The notes: generated by a model not told the origin, from the sequence alone. 64,000 nucleotides of DNA from Nannochloris sp. 'desiccata' (GCA_019044685.2 JAGTXX020000012.1:744001-808000), one strand, 5' to 3'; shown: positions 30,592-42,000, numbered from the stretch's first letter. Program-made: numbers and translations.

Positions 30592-30920
30592 AATTTGTAG
30601 AAAAGTCTCCTGCTTTTTTGTTCTTTGTTCTCTTCCCATTTCTGTTTTGCATTTCTTCTTTGACTGCGAAGGCCTGTATCAATTTTCTTTGACTTATATA
30701 GCGGTTTACATAATATAATACAGTGTACTACTAATGACAAACATATCGATACATTAAAGACCACAACTATTTCGCTTCACAGAGTAGTTTAGACTTATAG
30801 GCGAAACAAATACACTTTTAAACGCCCACTGGTCGTGGTGCCTTTTAAAAATACGAATACAACAGACCACACTTACAAAAACAAAACTCTCTCAGCGCAT
30901 TGCGTGTTCTCTCATTCTTC
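30592..30920. other. Tail-to-tail spacer PHR2/BCDIN3
   Basis: 329 bp, AT-rich, between convergent genes. No coding frame or structured element recognised. Confidence 0.5.
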
Positions 30921-32480
30921 CTAAATTTTCCTAAATAGGAACATAGGCCTATCAAACCCTTCAGCTGTCACTTCAGGAGGCTGTAATCTCCTCAACAATT
31001 TAAACCCAAACTCATTTTCGAGCACCTCAGGAAATTGATCTGGCCTTAATTCCAGCTCGCTTACCCTTCGGAAGAAAGATTCTGAAGATAAACACAGCTC
31101 AGCACCACCTTGTCGTCTTATTTTATCCGCTGCAGCGCGGTAGGATTTCCAAGGTTGGGGTTCGAGTATAAAAACACCTCCAGGCGCGAGAAGAGAATGA
31201 ACTCGAGCAAAAAATGCTCTCAGACCTTGATCGCCTCTGTGTAAATGAACCCATTTTGTGACGCTCAGCGCAGTCAAACAATCAATATTTCCCACCTCAG
31301 CACGTGCTTCTAAAAAATCTCCATGAACAAACCACGTTTGAGCTAACGCAGAGACAGCGGTGCGAGCAGCACGGCGAGCGGCAGCAGAAACGCCTCCCTG
31401 TCGGGCTTCTGCAGCACGGACAACAGCACGAGATCGCTCTTCACGTAAATGAATGCATGCTCTTTTTATCAGATGTTCGTCAATATCGACTCCTATCATA
31501 CTTCTAGACCCAAATTTCATTGCTATTCCGAGTGTTACGAGCCCTTCATTACACCCTACATCCATGCATCGCTTGCTGGAAAACCACGGCCGCTCTAATA
31601 AAGCTAATCTTGGATCTTCCGAGAACTCTTGGCCTAGTCTATAGCCATAATACCTATGATAATTACCATGAAGATAGACACGCGTGCCATTGGGTCCGGT
31701 AGGGGCGACTAAATCTAAAGAGGGTGCTGGAACAGGGGCTGTTTGAAAAATAGATAGACTGCCGCCAATCGCGGTAACAACGGTGGCACTGCCATTGACA
31801 TTACTATCATGGTTCTTATTTTGCAAGTGCTGTGGAGTATCTTCTGCTGAAGCTGCGCTTTCTGTAGGTAGATTGTTATGTCTAAAATGAATACTGCTAC
31901 CACCGCCGATGTGGATCGATCCAGCAGGGGAGCTGTCTTCTATTAATGGAAGAGTTTGAGCAGGCAAGAGATTGCCCGTCGTTGCATTGGGAGCTGCTGC
32001 TGCTGCACCGTCATTGCCAGGGCAGTATTTACTTGGGCCTAGAAATCTAGCCGCATGGGTCATATCTGTACGATAAATAGGCTCTGGCATTGTCTCTATT
32101 ATACCTTCTTTATCATCTATCTGGCCAGTTTGCTGTTGCTGAAAAACACGAGCAAGGCTGTGTTGGGGACCAGCGGAAGAGGTGAGACTAAATTGAGGCC
32201 TTTGTTGATGAGGCTCAGCAGATCTTACTGCTTCTGGAACGGTAGTGGTATTAGGGTTGCTTTTAACACGTTTTTCTTGTTGGTGCTCCGGTTGTTGTTG
32301 TTGCTTGGTGGGGTAATTAACTGAGGATGGGGCGGCGGTGGCTGCCGTCGTTTTAAAAAGTCTTGAGCGCTTCTGTCGCAACTTTTTCTTTTGATTTTTA
32401 TTCAGCTGATCTGCAGCACCTTGGAGCGCATGCAAATGGCTTGTGGGGTCCTCTTCTTTTAATTTCTTTGGAGAATGCAT
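30921..32480 (-). CDS. BCDIN3/MEPCE-type RNA 5'-phosphate methyltransferase
   Basis: A single-exon 519-aa protein. The Bin3 family methylates the gamma- or mono-phosphate at the 5' end of small RNAs (7SK and U6 in animals and plants). Residues 1-260 are low complexity with basic (KKLRQKRSRLFK) and Gln/His-rich runs. The domain begins near residue 270 with YLHGNYHRYYGYRLGQEF. SAM motif I is CMDVGCNEGLVTLGIA, then IGVDIDEHLIKRA. The signature LSVTKWVHLHRGDQGLRAFF and the PPQ-like EPQPWKSYRAA follow. The end EGFDRPMFLFRK is the family's conserved C-terminus. An Arg/Ala-rich insert sits after IHLREERSRA. Confidence 0.9.
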   Translation of the reverse strand: MHSPKKLKEEDPTSHLHALQGAADQLNKNQKKKLRQKRSRLFKTTAATAAPSSVNYPTKQQQQPEHQQEKRVKSNPNTTTVPEAVRSAEPHQQRPQFSLTSSAGPQHSLARVFQQQQTGQIDDKEGIIETMPEPIYRTDMTHAARFLGPSKYCPGNDGAAAAAPNATTGNLLPAQTLPLIEDSSPAGSIHIGGGSSIHFRHNNLPTESAASAEDTPQHLQNKNHDSNVNGSATVVTAIGGSLSIFQTAPVPAPSLDLVAPTGPNGTRVYLHGNYHRYYGYRLGQEFSEDPRLALLERPWFSSKRCMDVGCNEGLVTLGIAMKFGSRSMIGVDIDEHLIKRACIHLREERSRAVVRAAEARQGGVSAAARRAARTAVSALAQTWFVHGDFLEARAEVGNIDCLTALSVTKWVHLHRGDQGLRAFFARVHSLLAPGGVFILEPQPWKSYRAAADKIRRQGGAELCLSSESFFRRVSELELRPDQFPEVLENEFGFKLLRRLQPPEVTAEGFDRPMFLFRKI

Positions 32481-32734
32481 CTTTATTATTGATTACCATG
32501 CAAAGTCCTATAGCAGTGATACGCATTCATAGGGAGGTGCAGAAATTACAGACGTCCTTTTGGAATATTTATTTATTTATTTATTTATTAAAAAGTTTCG
32601 TTCCCCTCAACAGAGAGGCCTTCTTGCCTCTCTGCCTAGGTGAGGGGATAAGTATATTCAATGATTTTTCCCTCCGCTATCCTCACAGGCGACCGCATTT
32701 CAATTCACCTGGTTGACAATGCGTGCCTGCCAAT
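32481..32734. promoter_or_regulatory. Bidirectional spacer with nested hairpin
   Basis: 254 bp between divergent genes. A (TTTA)n run near 32566-32590 precedes a strong nested inverted repeat at 32603-32647. A short upstream ATG at 32719 opens a nine-codon frame that overlaps the next gene's start out of frame. Confidence 0.5.
32603..32647 (+). repeat. Nested inverted repeat (hairpin)
   Basis: The outer arms CCCCTCA (32603-32609) and TGAGGGG (32641-32647) pair perfectly. The inner arms AGAGAGGC (32612-32619) and GCCTCTCT (32626-32633) also pair perfectly, with loop CTTCTT. Short unpaired segments separate the two stems. It could form an RNA or cruciform hairpin; function unknown. Confidence 0.7.
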
Positions 32735-33927
32735 ATGAGTTATGAGGTGCCTTCCCTTTTGCTGCAACTAAAAAACCCTGCAGCAGAGGACGAGTGGAAT
32801 AAAGAATTCAAATTGCAACTCAAAAAACATGATCTCCTGGCGACGTACATGATAGGATGCACGGCTGTATCGGTTGCGATACGGAGCGCACATCTAAAAC
32901 CGCGGATTTATCATTATATAGTGATTGAAGCAATACAAAATATTCTGCTCTATAGCGTCCAAGTTGTCGATGGCGGCAGTTTTTTTACAAAGCATAGAAC
33001 AGCAATTATAGGTATAGATTAAGCTCCCTACGTAATGCATATAAGATATTCCTGAAGTAGGCCTTTGTTTCTTAGCCAGCCCACCGTTTCTTTGCTTTAT
33101 TTTATAGGAACCGTGAGGACATTGCGGCTAATACTTAACTCGTATTTGCTGTTTCTAGCGGGTCAAGAAGAGTTGGCCTTCCCGTTGCTGACCACAAAAC
33201 ACTTTTCTTGGAATCAGTATCCAGTCGTCTCAAGATTACTCATAAAATCAGCTTTGCCGGTTTTGCAATCCTTTGGCTTTAGGGCGCCGTTGTATCATCA
33301 TTTTTGGCTCACCTTATCAACCCTCGTAACAATGTCCTTTTTCGCGATTCCTCGTTGCAATTTTGAGTGCACAGGTAAGTGAAATAATAATTTAGCATTG
33401 ATACAATCAATTACTGCACGCCTTTTTTATAATCTGAAAAAACTTGTCAACGCTGGAACACTGGCGAGGGCGTCTCACATTTACTGCCGGCCCGAGTGCA
33501 TACCTGAAGAAAATGTACGCAAACATAAAACGCTATTTTTCTTTGCTTCCTTTCTTCCTTCCCAGGTAACCCTAGTTTATACCCCGAGTTGTACTATTCG
33601 TGCTTAAGATATCTGTCTATGCTGCAACGGCTTGTACCAGGGCCTGTCAAGGTCAATTTACCCGATTCCCTTGGTTGCAATGAGATGTGTTTTGTGACTA
33701 ATATGTTTATTTTATCGTTTGTTGGTTTTCTCGTACCCACCTTGATTTTAGCTGCCGTGGAGGAACCATCTCGTGCTTTTGTTTTAATGCGTTTTGGTGG
33801 AACTCCTTTCTTCCATTCGACCAAAACATTATTACTATTTACATTGAGTGTATTACCCTTAGTTGCTGCATTAGATTTCGAATTAATTTCTACAGCGACG
33901 CTGCTTTACAAGTATTTTTTCCCCTAG
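32735..33927 (+). CDS. Unknown multi-pass membrane protein
   Basis: A 301-aa protein in three exons: 32735-33011, 33108-33374, 33566-33927. Introns of 96 and 191 nt have GTATAG/TTATAG and GTAAGT/CTTCCCAG borders, and both keep the frame. Several hydrophobic spans are visible: around DLLATYMIGCTAVSVAI, the FWLTLSTLVTMSFFAIPRC region, FVTNMFILSFVGFLVPTLIL, and KTLLLFTLSVLPLVAAL. No signal peptide, catalytic motif or known family is recognised. The coherent exon joins support a real gene. A short upstream ATG at 32719 could modulate translation. Confidence 0.65.
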
Positions 33928-34597
33928 GAAAAATACTTCCCTTTATATTTTACTACTATCATAGTACATTTTCTAAAATCTGCTTTGTAATGACAAATGA
34001 TTTAAGGCCCGTGCAGGCTTCAAAAGTAGAGCTTGGGATGGAAGGCGACCTGTTTGGCCACACTTTATGCACAACGTTTCAGTGGCACTTTATGCGCAAA
34101 CGAGCCGAGGTGAAACTAACTGTTATGATGAAAATAACTGTTATCAAAATACCGGAAGATCTTGCCAAGAACGGCTGAGCCGTCAGCTCTCTCTTTCCAT
34201 TTCGCCATTAGAGCAGTACAAGTTGATATACCAGGTTCACAATAAACCAGCAGTTGTGGTATAAATTAAGTTACTGGGTAATGCAAAGATGCCAAGACAT
34301 AGATCACTATACAAGAGCGGCGGCGACACGCCCTTATTTTATAGCCCTTTTCAGCTTCTTGTATATTCTTTTCTACTATACCATCTCCTTGATGCTATCA
34401 CTTTTGAAAACGTTGTTTTCTTTGTACAATAGCGTTTGTTTTACTAATTCTAACGAGACACAGCCAAAGAGTTTGAATTAAACATGCTGCGCTGCCAGTG
34501 GGCTTGCCGCCGTCGTCGGTGAAAAATAGAAATCTCTGGTTAATTAGTAGCATCCAATAGGCTTAGAACTAATACAAATTTATATTTAGATAGATTA
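33928..34597 (+). other. Unresolved region with coding-like segments
   Basis: 670 bp before FHIT. Plus-strand frames at 33990-34178, 34067-34264 and 34254-34481 overlap. The last is membrane-like (FIALFSFLYILFYYTISLML) and could be an exon starting after the AG at 34253, but I cannot build one frame through all of them. It may be a small lineage-specific membrane gene, an extension of the upstream gene, or noise. Confidence 0.25.
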
Positions 34598-35393
34598 ATG
34601 AAGCATTCATTTATACTGAGGCGTCTGGCTGTGCTTCATCGCTCTTTACTCTATCAATCAGCTCAGCATCATCTCCGATTGCCCAACTCCCTCGCTGCCA
34701 CAGGGAAGGTGGCAATGAGCACATCTGTTACGTCTAACTTTAAAGTGCGTATGAAACGTATTACTGGTCGCTCTTCTTCATCACAGCTAGAAATGTCATT
34801 GTTTTTCACTTTCATTCTAACAAAATGCCGTTGCAATTGACGCTGCCAAGTTGCTTGCACCACTCTTTTCACTCTTTTCTATATCCCCTCCCCTGCAGAA
34901 CTACTCCTTTGGCCCTTGGCCAATCAACTCCAGTGAAATATTCGCCACATCTCCCTTATCCTTTGCCTTTGTCAATCTAAAGCCAGTCGTCCCGGGCCAC
35001 GTTTTAATTTCTCCAAAACGAGTTGTCCATCGCTTTGCTGATTTATCTTCAGAAGAAATATCCGACCTCTGGACCCTTTCCCAACGGGTTGGTACCGCTA
35101 TAGAAAAGCATTACACTGCGAGTTCATTAACATTGACTATTCAAGACGGCCCTGAAGCTGGTCAAACTGTACCTCACGTTCATGTGCATGTGCTGCCAAG
35201 AAAAGTTGGAGATTTTGAGAAGAACGACGAAATCTACGACGTTATCGACGAATCTGAGAAAGAACTAGCATCAGAACTTGAGTTATTGGGCAAAAAAGAA
35301 GCAGAAAAGCTGGACTTAGATATAGAAAGAAAGCCAAGGACACCAGAAGAGATGGCTGAAGAGGCCACCACACTAAGAGCACTCTTTATTTAA
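34598..35393 (+). CDS. FHIT: FHIT-type diadenosine polyphosphate hydrolase, with N-terminal extension
   Basis: A 213-aa protein in two exons, 34598-34744 and 34899-35393, with a 154-nt intron (GTGCGT...CCCTGCAG). FHIT hydrolyses Ap3A and Ap4A. The HIT triad is HVHVH in QTVPHVHVHVLPRKVGDF. Other blocks match human FHIT closely: LKPVVPGHVLISPKR, then SLTLTIQDGPEAGQ and EEMAEEATTLRALF at the end. The first ~39 residues are basic and Leu/His/Ser-rich without acids, as in a mitochondrial presequence; an internal Met at residue 40 (34715) would give the cytosolic form. An insert rich in Glu/Lys occupies about residues 155-190. Confidence 0.93.
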
Positions 35394-35462
35394 ACCAACT
35401 TAGATATAGAAAGAAAGAATATTAGAAGTATTAGAATAGCATAGTACAAAATAGTAAGAAAG

Positions 35463-36680
35463 ATGGTGTGTGTTCTGGTCCAAAATATGGTGGTGCTGAC
35501 ACCTCTACCGACCACAGCACCGCTTCAAGCAAGGCACCTCTGCTGCCCATCCCAGCCCCGGTGGATGAAAGTGCAGCACAACTTGCAAATTAAGACGAAT
35601 ACTCACTATGTACTGCTTCGAAATCCTTATCCTAGCCTTGCCCCATGCCGCGCATACGTCGGTGAGCAATCTGAAACTGCAGGAGAGTATCATTCTCAAG
35701 ATTTTCATTGGGAAATATGTATTGAAGAAGGGCAAGCAGCGGTGGAGCGACAGCGACAAGAGTGGCGCACTAGAGCCCATGAGCAATCAGTTGGAATAGA
35801 ATCCAAGAATTTTAAGGAAAATGAGAAAATAAATAGCGATTATGCCAAATTAAATACTACCACGAAGACTGACAAATCAAAAGGCAGCGGCTGGGAGGCG
35901 TTTCACCAACAGCATGCTGCTGCTCGATTTTTCAAAAAGAAACGCTACATCCCCTTGGCATTCCCTGCTTTGATGAAATCAGATCTTCACATAGCTGAAA
36001 TAGGCTGTGGGTGTGGCTCAGCATTGCTTCCTGTGTTGAAAGCCAACCCTACGGCAAGAGCAACAGCGTGCGATGTCAGCTCCACTGCAATTGAGCTGTT
36101 AAAATTAGCTGCTGAAAGGGAAGGGATTGATTTAAATAGAATACACTCGTTCCCGTATGATGCATCGACAGGGGCAACGACACAAACTGCACCAGGAACC
36201 AATAGTGTTATGACTCAAGAACAAGGAGCTACTGCTTCTGCTAATACACTGGAAGCTGAAGCAAATGCGAGCGGCCCCCTTGCAGGACTCCATGCTGACT
36301 GTGTATTGATGATTTTTACCTTATCCGCGCTCTGGCCTAAAGATATGCCATGCATGCTTCGCCATGCATACCATGCTTTACGTCCTGATGGTCTTTTGTT
36401 GTTTAGAGATTATGGTCTGTACGATATGGCCCAATTAAGATTTCCTGGATCTCAATTACTCGACCCAGGCGAATCTTTGGTCTATCAAAGATCAGATGGG
36501 ACACTTTCTTCTTTTTTCTCCATTGAAAGGATGGAAAATTTAGCACATGAAGCTGGCTTTCAGGTGGTTGAGTGTGAGTATGTGACTACCTTTGTTAAGA
36601 ATAGAAAGAAAGGAACAGAGATGAAACGTGTATTTGTGCATGGAGTTTTTAAGAAGAGAAATAATATAAAAGTTAATTAA
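35463..36680 (+). CDS. METTL2/6/8-type methyltransferase (probable tRNA m3C)
   Basis: A single-exon 405-aa protein, 69 bp after FHIT. The fold is a class I SAM methyltransferase: motif I is AEIGCGCGSALLPVLKANP, and CDVSSTAIELLKLAA follows. The family's later blocks are clear: DCVLMIFTLSALWPKDMPCM, LRPDGLLLFRDYGLYDMAQL and LDPGESLVYQRSDGTLSSFF. These match METTL6/METTL8/Trm140, which make 3-methylcytidine at tRNA position 32 or in mRNA. The entry segment GWEAFHQQHAAARFFKKKRY matches 'W..fy..n...FFKdrh'. The first ~80 residues are not conserved; the true start could be further in, or a leader may be present. An Ala/Thr-rich insert lies around residues 235-270. Confidence 0.88.
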   Translation: MVCVLVQNMVVLTPLPTTAPLQARHLCCPSQPRWMKVQHNLQIKTNTHYVLLRNPYPSLAPCRAYVGEQSETAGEYHSQDFHWEICIEEGQAAVERQRQEWRTRAHEQSVGIESKNFKENEKINSDYAKLNTTTKTDKSKGSGWEAFHQQHAAARFFKKKRYIPLAFPALMKSDLHIAEIGCGCGSALLPVLKANPTARATACDVSSTAIELLKLAAEREGIDLNRIHSFPYDASTGATTQTAPGTNSVMTQEQGATASANTLEAEANASGPLAGLHADCVLMIFTLSALWPKDMPCMLRHAYHALRPDGLLLFRDYGLYDMAQLRFPGSQLLDPGESLVYQRSDGTLSSFFSIERMENLAHEAGFQVVECEYVTTFVKNRKKGTEMKRVFVHGVFKKRNNIKVN

Positions 36681-36781
36681 ATTATGTATTATACACTTTT
36701 TAACACTTTTAAAGAGAAATAAAACAATATGATTGGTACATTTATATATATACAGCACAATAGTAGTTGTTTAGGGAGGCT

Positions 36782-38393
36782 CTAATCTTCTCCAGTCGCC
36801 GGAGGAGGCGGTGGTTGAGCAATGGTGTTATTAAATGAAGAAGGAGAAGGCCATTGCGCAGATGGATCTTGTATAGGCCGTGGGCCACGTCCATGAGGTA
36901 TTGGAATGTCATTCTCTACCTCTACCTCTACTTCTTCCTCAGAATCTTCTCCTTCTTGTTGCCTAGCTCCGGCGTTCTCACGGCCGACACCCTCTCCACC
37001 ATTCTCACCACCCTCCCCTTGACCGCCCTCACCGCCCTGGTGCCCTTGATCCACTTGATCGTCTTCTTCTTCTCTCTCGCCGCTTACTTGCAACAAATAC
37101 ATCAATTGATCGAAACTCAACTCAGGATTTGCCGCTCTCAGCATATGTAAAGACGTTAATCTCGGTCTACACAACTCCATTTTGTGCTCAGGTGTATGTC
37201 GTTGATTAAATCTCCCTAAAACTGCTCTAGAATTTGGATCTGAAGAGACGCCTCTATCGTAACAATCGCCACATAAATCGAATCCGACTGTTTCAGGACA
37301 ATCAGTACAACGATACCGACGCCCAGTGATTGGGAATTGTCCACAACAGTCACATCCAATACCGAAATGGGTGTAGTCTTTGCCTTGGAGCCATTTGTAG
37401 ATTTCAGCGTGGGGGCCAGTGAGGGCTGACTGGCCAGAAGAAGAAAAAGGAAGAGGGGGAGGGGGCGGGTGATCTGTCGGTGCTGTTGCTGCTGCTAGGT
37501 TTGCTGTTGGTTGGTTGTTGGCTTGCGTTTCTAAATCTGATACCTCCAGTGCTTCTGCCGCTGCTCCTGGTGTTCCTTCAGAAGATGCAGGAGGCTCTCC
37601 TTCTGTAGCAGCAGCAGTTCTTTCACTCTTTTCTTGCTGTCGTTCTAACGCCTCTCGAGCGCTATATTCTTCTCTAAAGACGCTTTGAATCAAGTCTTCT
37701 AATTGTCTACATGGCCTAGGTCTTTGAGCGAGAGGCTGTCCGCACACTCCACAAGCACACTCGTACCGTAGTACAGCGCTGGTTGTAGTATCCGGGGAAG
37801 TTTTGCCTGATTTATTTTTCCCGCCAGGGATTTTACCTTTTTCTAAGCAGCTCACACCGCAGATAACATGTCCACACGTTAGCACTGTAGGTTTGTAGAG
37901 TAAATAATCGCAAATATCGCAGAGAAAATCTTCTTTGGCAATGGTACCGGATGTGCTTTTGGCAGGAAGGGCGTCTGAGAGATCAGGGGAAGCAATTTCC
38001 TCTTTTTCTTCTTCTTCTGCGTTTTCTACTTCACGTTGGGCGTATTCTTCGGGGAAGACGGCTTTGAGGAAGCTATGTAGCTTGCTTATGACCTGAAATC
38101 AACGTAAAAAAGATGCGAAGGGAAGGGAAGCAGTCAGAGGCACAACCCCTGGAAAGGCCAGCGGGAAAGGAAAGTTAATTTTAATCATACATGTTGTAAC
38201 TCGTATCACTTACGTGGGGTAAATGGCCGTATTTAGTTCTACATAGAGGGCATCTGCTCTCTGTAAATGGACTCATGGCACGGTGCAAACACCAGAAACA
38301 GAAGAGGTGTCCACAGATGTTGGCTACAGGTTTGTGCAGGAGCTCGCAGCAGATGGCACACTTCCACGCATCTGGCGTGGTCAGCTCATTCAT
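36782..38393 (-). CDS. PRT1: PRT1-like E3 ubiquitin ligase (two RING fingers and ZZ)
   Basis: A 496-aa protein in two exons, 38214-38393 and 36782-38092, with a 121-nt intron (GTAAGT...GATTTCAG). RING 1 is in exon 1: CAICCELLHKPVANICGHLF, then CPLCR. RING 2 is CDICDYLLYKPTVLTCGHVI followed by an insert and CACGVCGQPL. The ZZ zinc finger is CDCCGQFPITGRRYRCTDCP, then CGDCYDRG. This architecture is that of PRT1, a plant N-degron E3 recognising aromatic N-terminal residues through its ZZ domain. The N-degron role is inferred. After the ZZ comes LSFDQLMYLLQVSGEREEED and an acidic/Gly tail ending in Pro runs. The start MNELTTPDAWKC fits. Confidence 0.87.
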
Positions 38394-38856
38394 TTTCTGT
38401 GGATTTAACCCGTGATTACTCGGTGCGCTTAATCAAGGGATCCAAAGACTGGCTGTCAAACAGAGACTTGGATCGAAATCGACAGGAAAAGTGATCAGCT
38501 TGAGCAGACTGCCATGTCTCGACACTCTGCGGCTCTGGAGTAGAGAATACTATTCTACAGTGTCGAGGAATTTAAAAATACATGCAATGCGTTAGCCTTC
38601 TTGCAGATATTAGGCCTCAAAGTAGCTAATCTTGCAGTTCTATGAATTTGGACGAATAACATCCAAGCGCTGATTAATTATTTCTAATAAATAAGAACCA
38701 CATTTAGACAAAGCATTTGAGCTGTTTGGTGTATATTCAAGCCTTTTGTGTCTGGTATTCGGAACTTTTTTTATTTAAGCATCTGATTCGGGAAGTCCCA
38801 ATTCCTACAAAATTGTGCCATCAGTCCCTGGTGACCACGCTATCTATACTTGAAAT
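38394..38856. other. Divergent spacer upstream of PRT1-like gene
   Basis: 463 bp, AT-rich, between the PRT1-like start and the small membrane ORF. No coding frame supported; promoters likely. Confidence 0.5.
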
Positions 38857-38997
38857 ATGGAAGAGAGCTCAGGGCACCTTGAAGTAGCTCCATTACAAGG
38901 TTCTGATTTCATTTTAATAATTCTCGTCGTCCTGGCAGTAGCCTACGCACTTCCCAATTACATCCGCCGCTGGATATCTTCTGGCTCTAGAGCTTAA
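38857..38997 (+). CDS. 46-aa single-span membrane micro-protein
   Basis: A 46-codon frame with an acidic start (MEESSGHLEVAPLQGSD), one strongly hydrophobic span (FILIILVVLAVAYAL) and a short basic tail (NYIRRWISSGSRA). The layout is that of a small single-pass or tail-anchored protein. It ends 17 bp before the start of the next, much larger gene on the same strand. It could be an independent micro-protein gene or an upstream ORF in the leader of that gene. No family recognised. Confidence 0.45.
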   Translation: MEESSGHLEVAPLQGSDFILIILVVLAVAYALPNYIRRWISSGSRA

Positions 38998-39014
38998 ATC
39001 AAATCATTTTTAGA

Positions 39015-42000
39015 ATGGCAATTGTTGGAAGGGAAGCATGGCTGCGGCAGCAGGAGCGCACCCATGCGATGGACAGTGCCCGAATAATTCCTTCTTCAAT
39101 CACCGCGTCGAGATTATTATCAATGGCCTCGCAGATGACTGCAATTCTACATCAGTTGGAGCTAGCTAATGCATCAGTAGAAGATGATGCCCGCATGTTA
39201 ATGAACCTGGTAGCAGCTTCCGATCCAGGTGAAACTTCTCTTTCTTCTTCTTCTTCCTCTTCAATTGATGTGACGGTAGCCGTGGCAATTGCATTGTTGC
39301 TGCGAGTGTGGTCTGCAGGGACCCTTTTTGAAAATAATGTACAATCTAATGAGGAATTAGGTATTTGGAATGCATGGAAGGTAAACTGTCCAAGTAGAGG
39401 CCTTGCTGCAATAGAGAAACTAGGCTGGGAAAATTGGATCCCTTTGCTACTTCCTTGGCTCCCTCGCTGGCACACAGTAGTCGCTGCATTACTGCCGTGC
39501 TCCACTTCACCACACCTCATCCGCTTTCTAATTACCTCTTTAGCTCGTCATGCTGAGCATGCTTTGCTGAGCATGCATCCACAAGATGCCATCCCTGCAA
39601 TGAAAGGTCTAGATACGTATTTACTGGGGTCTTCAGGTTCATGTAGTTGCTCAGACGCTCGGGCTGCGTGTGTTGGTCTCGAAGAGGTTTTAGATAGCTG
39701 GCTAGGTCGGTATTGGAAATACGCGGTAGATGGTGACAGTGAAGAGGTGTTTCAGACAGCGTGTCAGCTTAGAACGCGGCTGGCACTTTGTTTCTCTGCG
39801 TCCAGTTTTAATGCTACGGAGCCGGAGGATGCCGAGAGGAAAAGCATAGGTCGTGAGAAAGGCAGTACGAACAAGTCAGACTCGCCATCAGGTAGCAAAA
39901 TTGAAGTGACGAAGGCAATTTGGCAACAAATTCTCTATTTGAACTCTCCAGTATATTGCAAAATGAAGTCTGGTGGCTTCACCGGCGGAACTGGTCCTTC
40001 TCCTGATAACCGATTCGCTATCGGTCTTGCTGCTCACATAGCCGTCTCTGCTCTCTTTCTACAAGATACTACAGTAAATAGACTGCCCCTCGCCCATGAT
40101 ACTCTGAAAAAGAGCAGTATTTTTTCAGATGCAGATCCGACGAGCCCCGCCAGAGTGACACTTGCCGCATTAACTCTGCTTGAAAAGGCTGCAATTGCAA
40201 TTCAGAATGAACTCGGAGTTACTAATAGTGTTGTAGCAGAAGAGGAGGACAAAAGAAGATCTAGCGACCCCCTGTTGTATACTCAAAGCTTAGATATTCT
40301 GCCATCGTTGATTTGGACGATCTCTAGCCTCGTACCAACCTTGCACCAAAAGCAAGAATTACTAGAAGTGTTCCCCGGTAAAGGTGCATCATCAACTGCT
40401 GCTGTTACTATGTTTCCAGCAGCTCGTTCTCTACTGGAATCTGATACCAGGTCTACTGCCTTGATGTCTTTCCGCCAATGGGCTCTAAAAGAAACTATTG
40501 CCTTGAGTAATTTGGTTCGTACTGATGAAGTATTTTCGAAAATTAAAGTGCTCGGAGAAGAAGGACCTGGAATGGACGCTGCTGTGCATGCTGTGTTTCC
40601 AGCTGCATTACTTTGCCCTAGTATACTGCTGAAGGTGTTGGTTGATGACGCAACAGGGCAAAGAGGAAAGGCGATGTTGTTTGCCGGCATTTTGCAACAG
40701 CTGCCAACTTTGAGATCGGTGGTAAATTGTAGCACTGATCCTCGCTGTATGATGAATAATTCTCAGCCAATTTTATTACAGCTGTTAAGAAGCCGATTTG
40801 AAGCTTCAGCAACTGCCTCTTTGAGTGAAGATCAATGGAGCGCACTGCAACATTGCATCGTTACTTTGTGTAGCCCTTCTACAATGAACCCCTTTCCTTC
40901 AGCTCCCACTATGCCCTCTGGTACAAGTGCACCTGCAGTATCTCCTCACCTAATGCTTGAGTATGGGGTGATCCCGGCACTGAACTGTGCTGCAACGACC
41001 CCTGTGAAAAGTGCAGAACATCTAGCGATGCTCTTGAAGCTATCTCGGTTGCTTTTAGAGCTAGCTTCGACATCGTCTTCTGCCATTCTCTCTTTCAGGA
41101 CGGTGTGCAGCCAGCTGTCGTCAGTATCATCCAAATTTTTAGACTTTTCTTCCCGGCGGATTGACCTCAACAGTCTTTGTCTCTTGTTGCCTCGAGAAGT
41201 AATTGAAGAAGCTTATGCGGTAGCGCAGCTGTGTGGCACATATACCTCTTCTTCGCTTTCTAACTTATCTAAACTGTCGCAATCAGGTGGCCGAGGCGAC
41301 ACCGGCATAAGCAGTGGAGGTATTATTTGGGAGAGAAATGACGCGTTATGCAATTCCTTGGCTCTCTGTATAGCTTCAAATGATAGAGAAATAGGTCGCA
41401 TTGCATTATCTAAAGTTTTAGACGGAATTGAACCCAGTCAGATTAAAGACGCTTTGGTCGTTGCATGTGCTGTGATGCTCGCATGTTGCGCTGCAGAAGA
41501 AGCCTCCAAACTCTATACTAGCTTAAAAGACGCTGTTTATTATACCCTGCTAAGAACAGGAGATAGCACCATCTCCGAGAGTATTTTCTTTAAAAAACAA
41601 TCTAAAGGAGAAGAAGTAGATGGTAATACTCTGGTTTCGGGTTCTACTCTACAAGGTGCTGTGATTGAGCTGCTGTGCCGTGCTGTGCATGCTGTCGCAT
41701 TTATCCCTGGTCTTATCCCAATAGCAGGGGAAGAGATACCAATAGGTAGCACACCTTCCCAGTTACGATGCCGGGCTGTAGCACGGTTGTTGCTGCACCT
41801 TAGTTTAGCCAGCCAAGCAGCAATTGACACGGCGGCCTCTTCTCCCGCCTCATTGAAAGGTGCCCTAATTGCGAGAATATTTATAGAAATTAGCAGATGC
41901 GCTGCTTCTATAAGTGAATATTACGACGTGAGCACATTGCATGTATGTTTAATGCAGTTAGTTCACGGTATGAAGCAGGAACTGGCCAACACGTTAGAAT

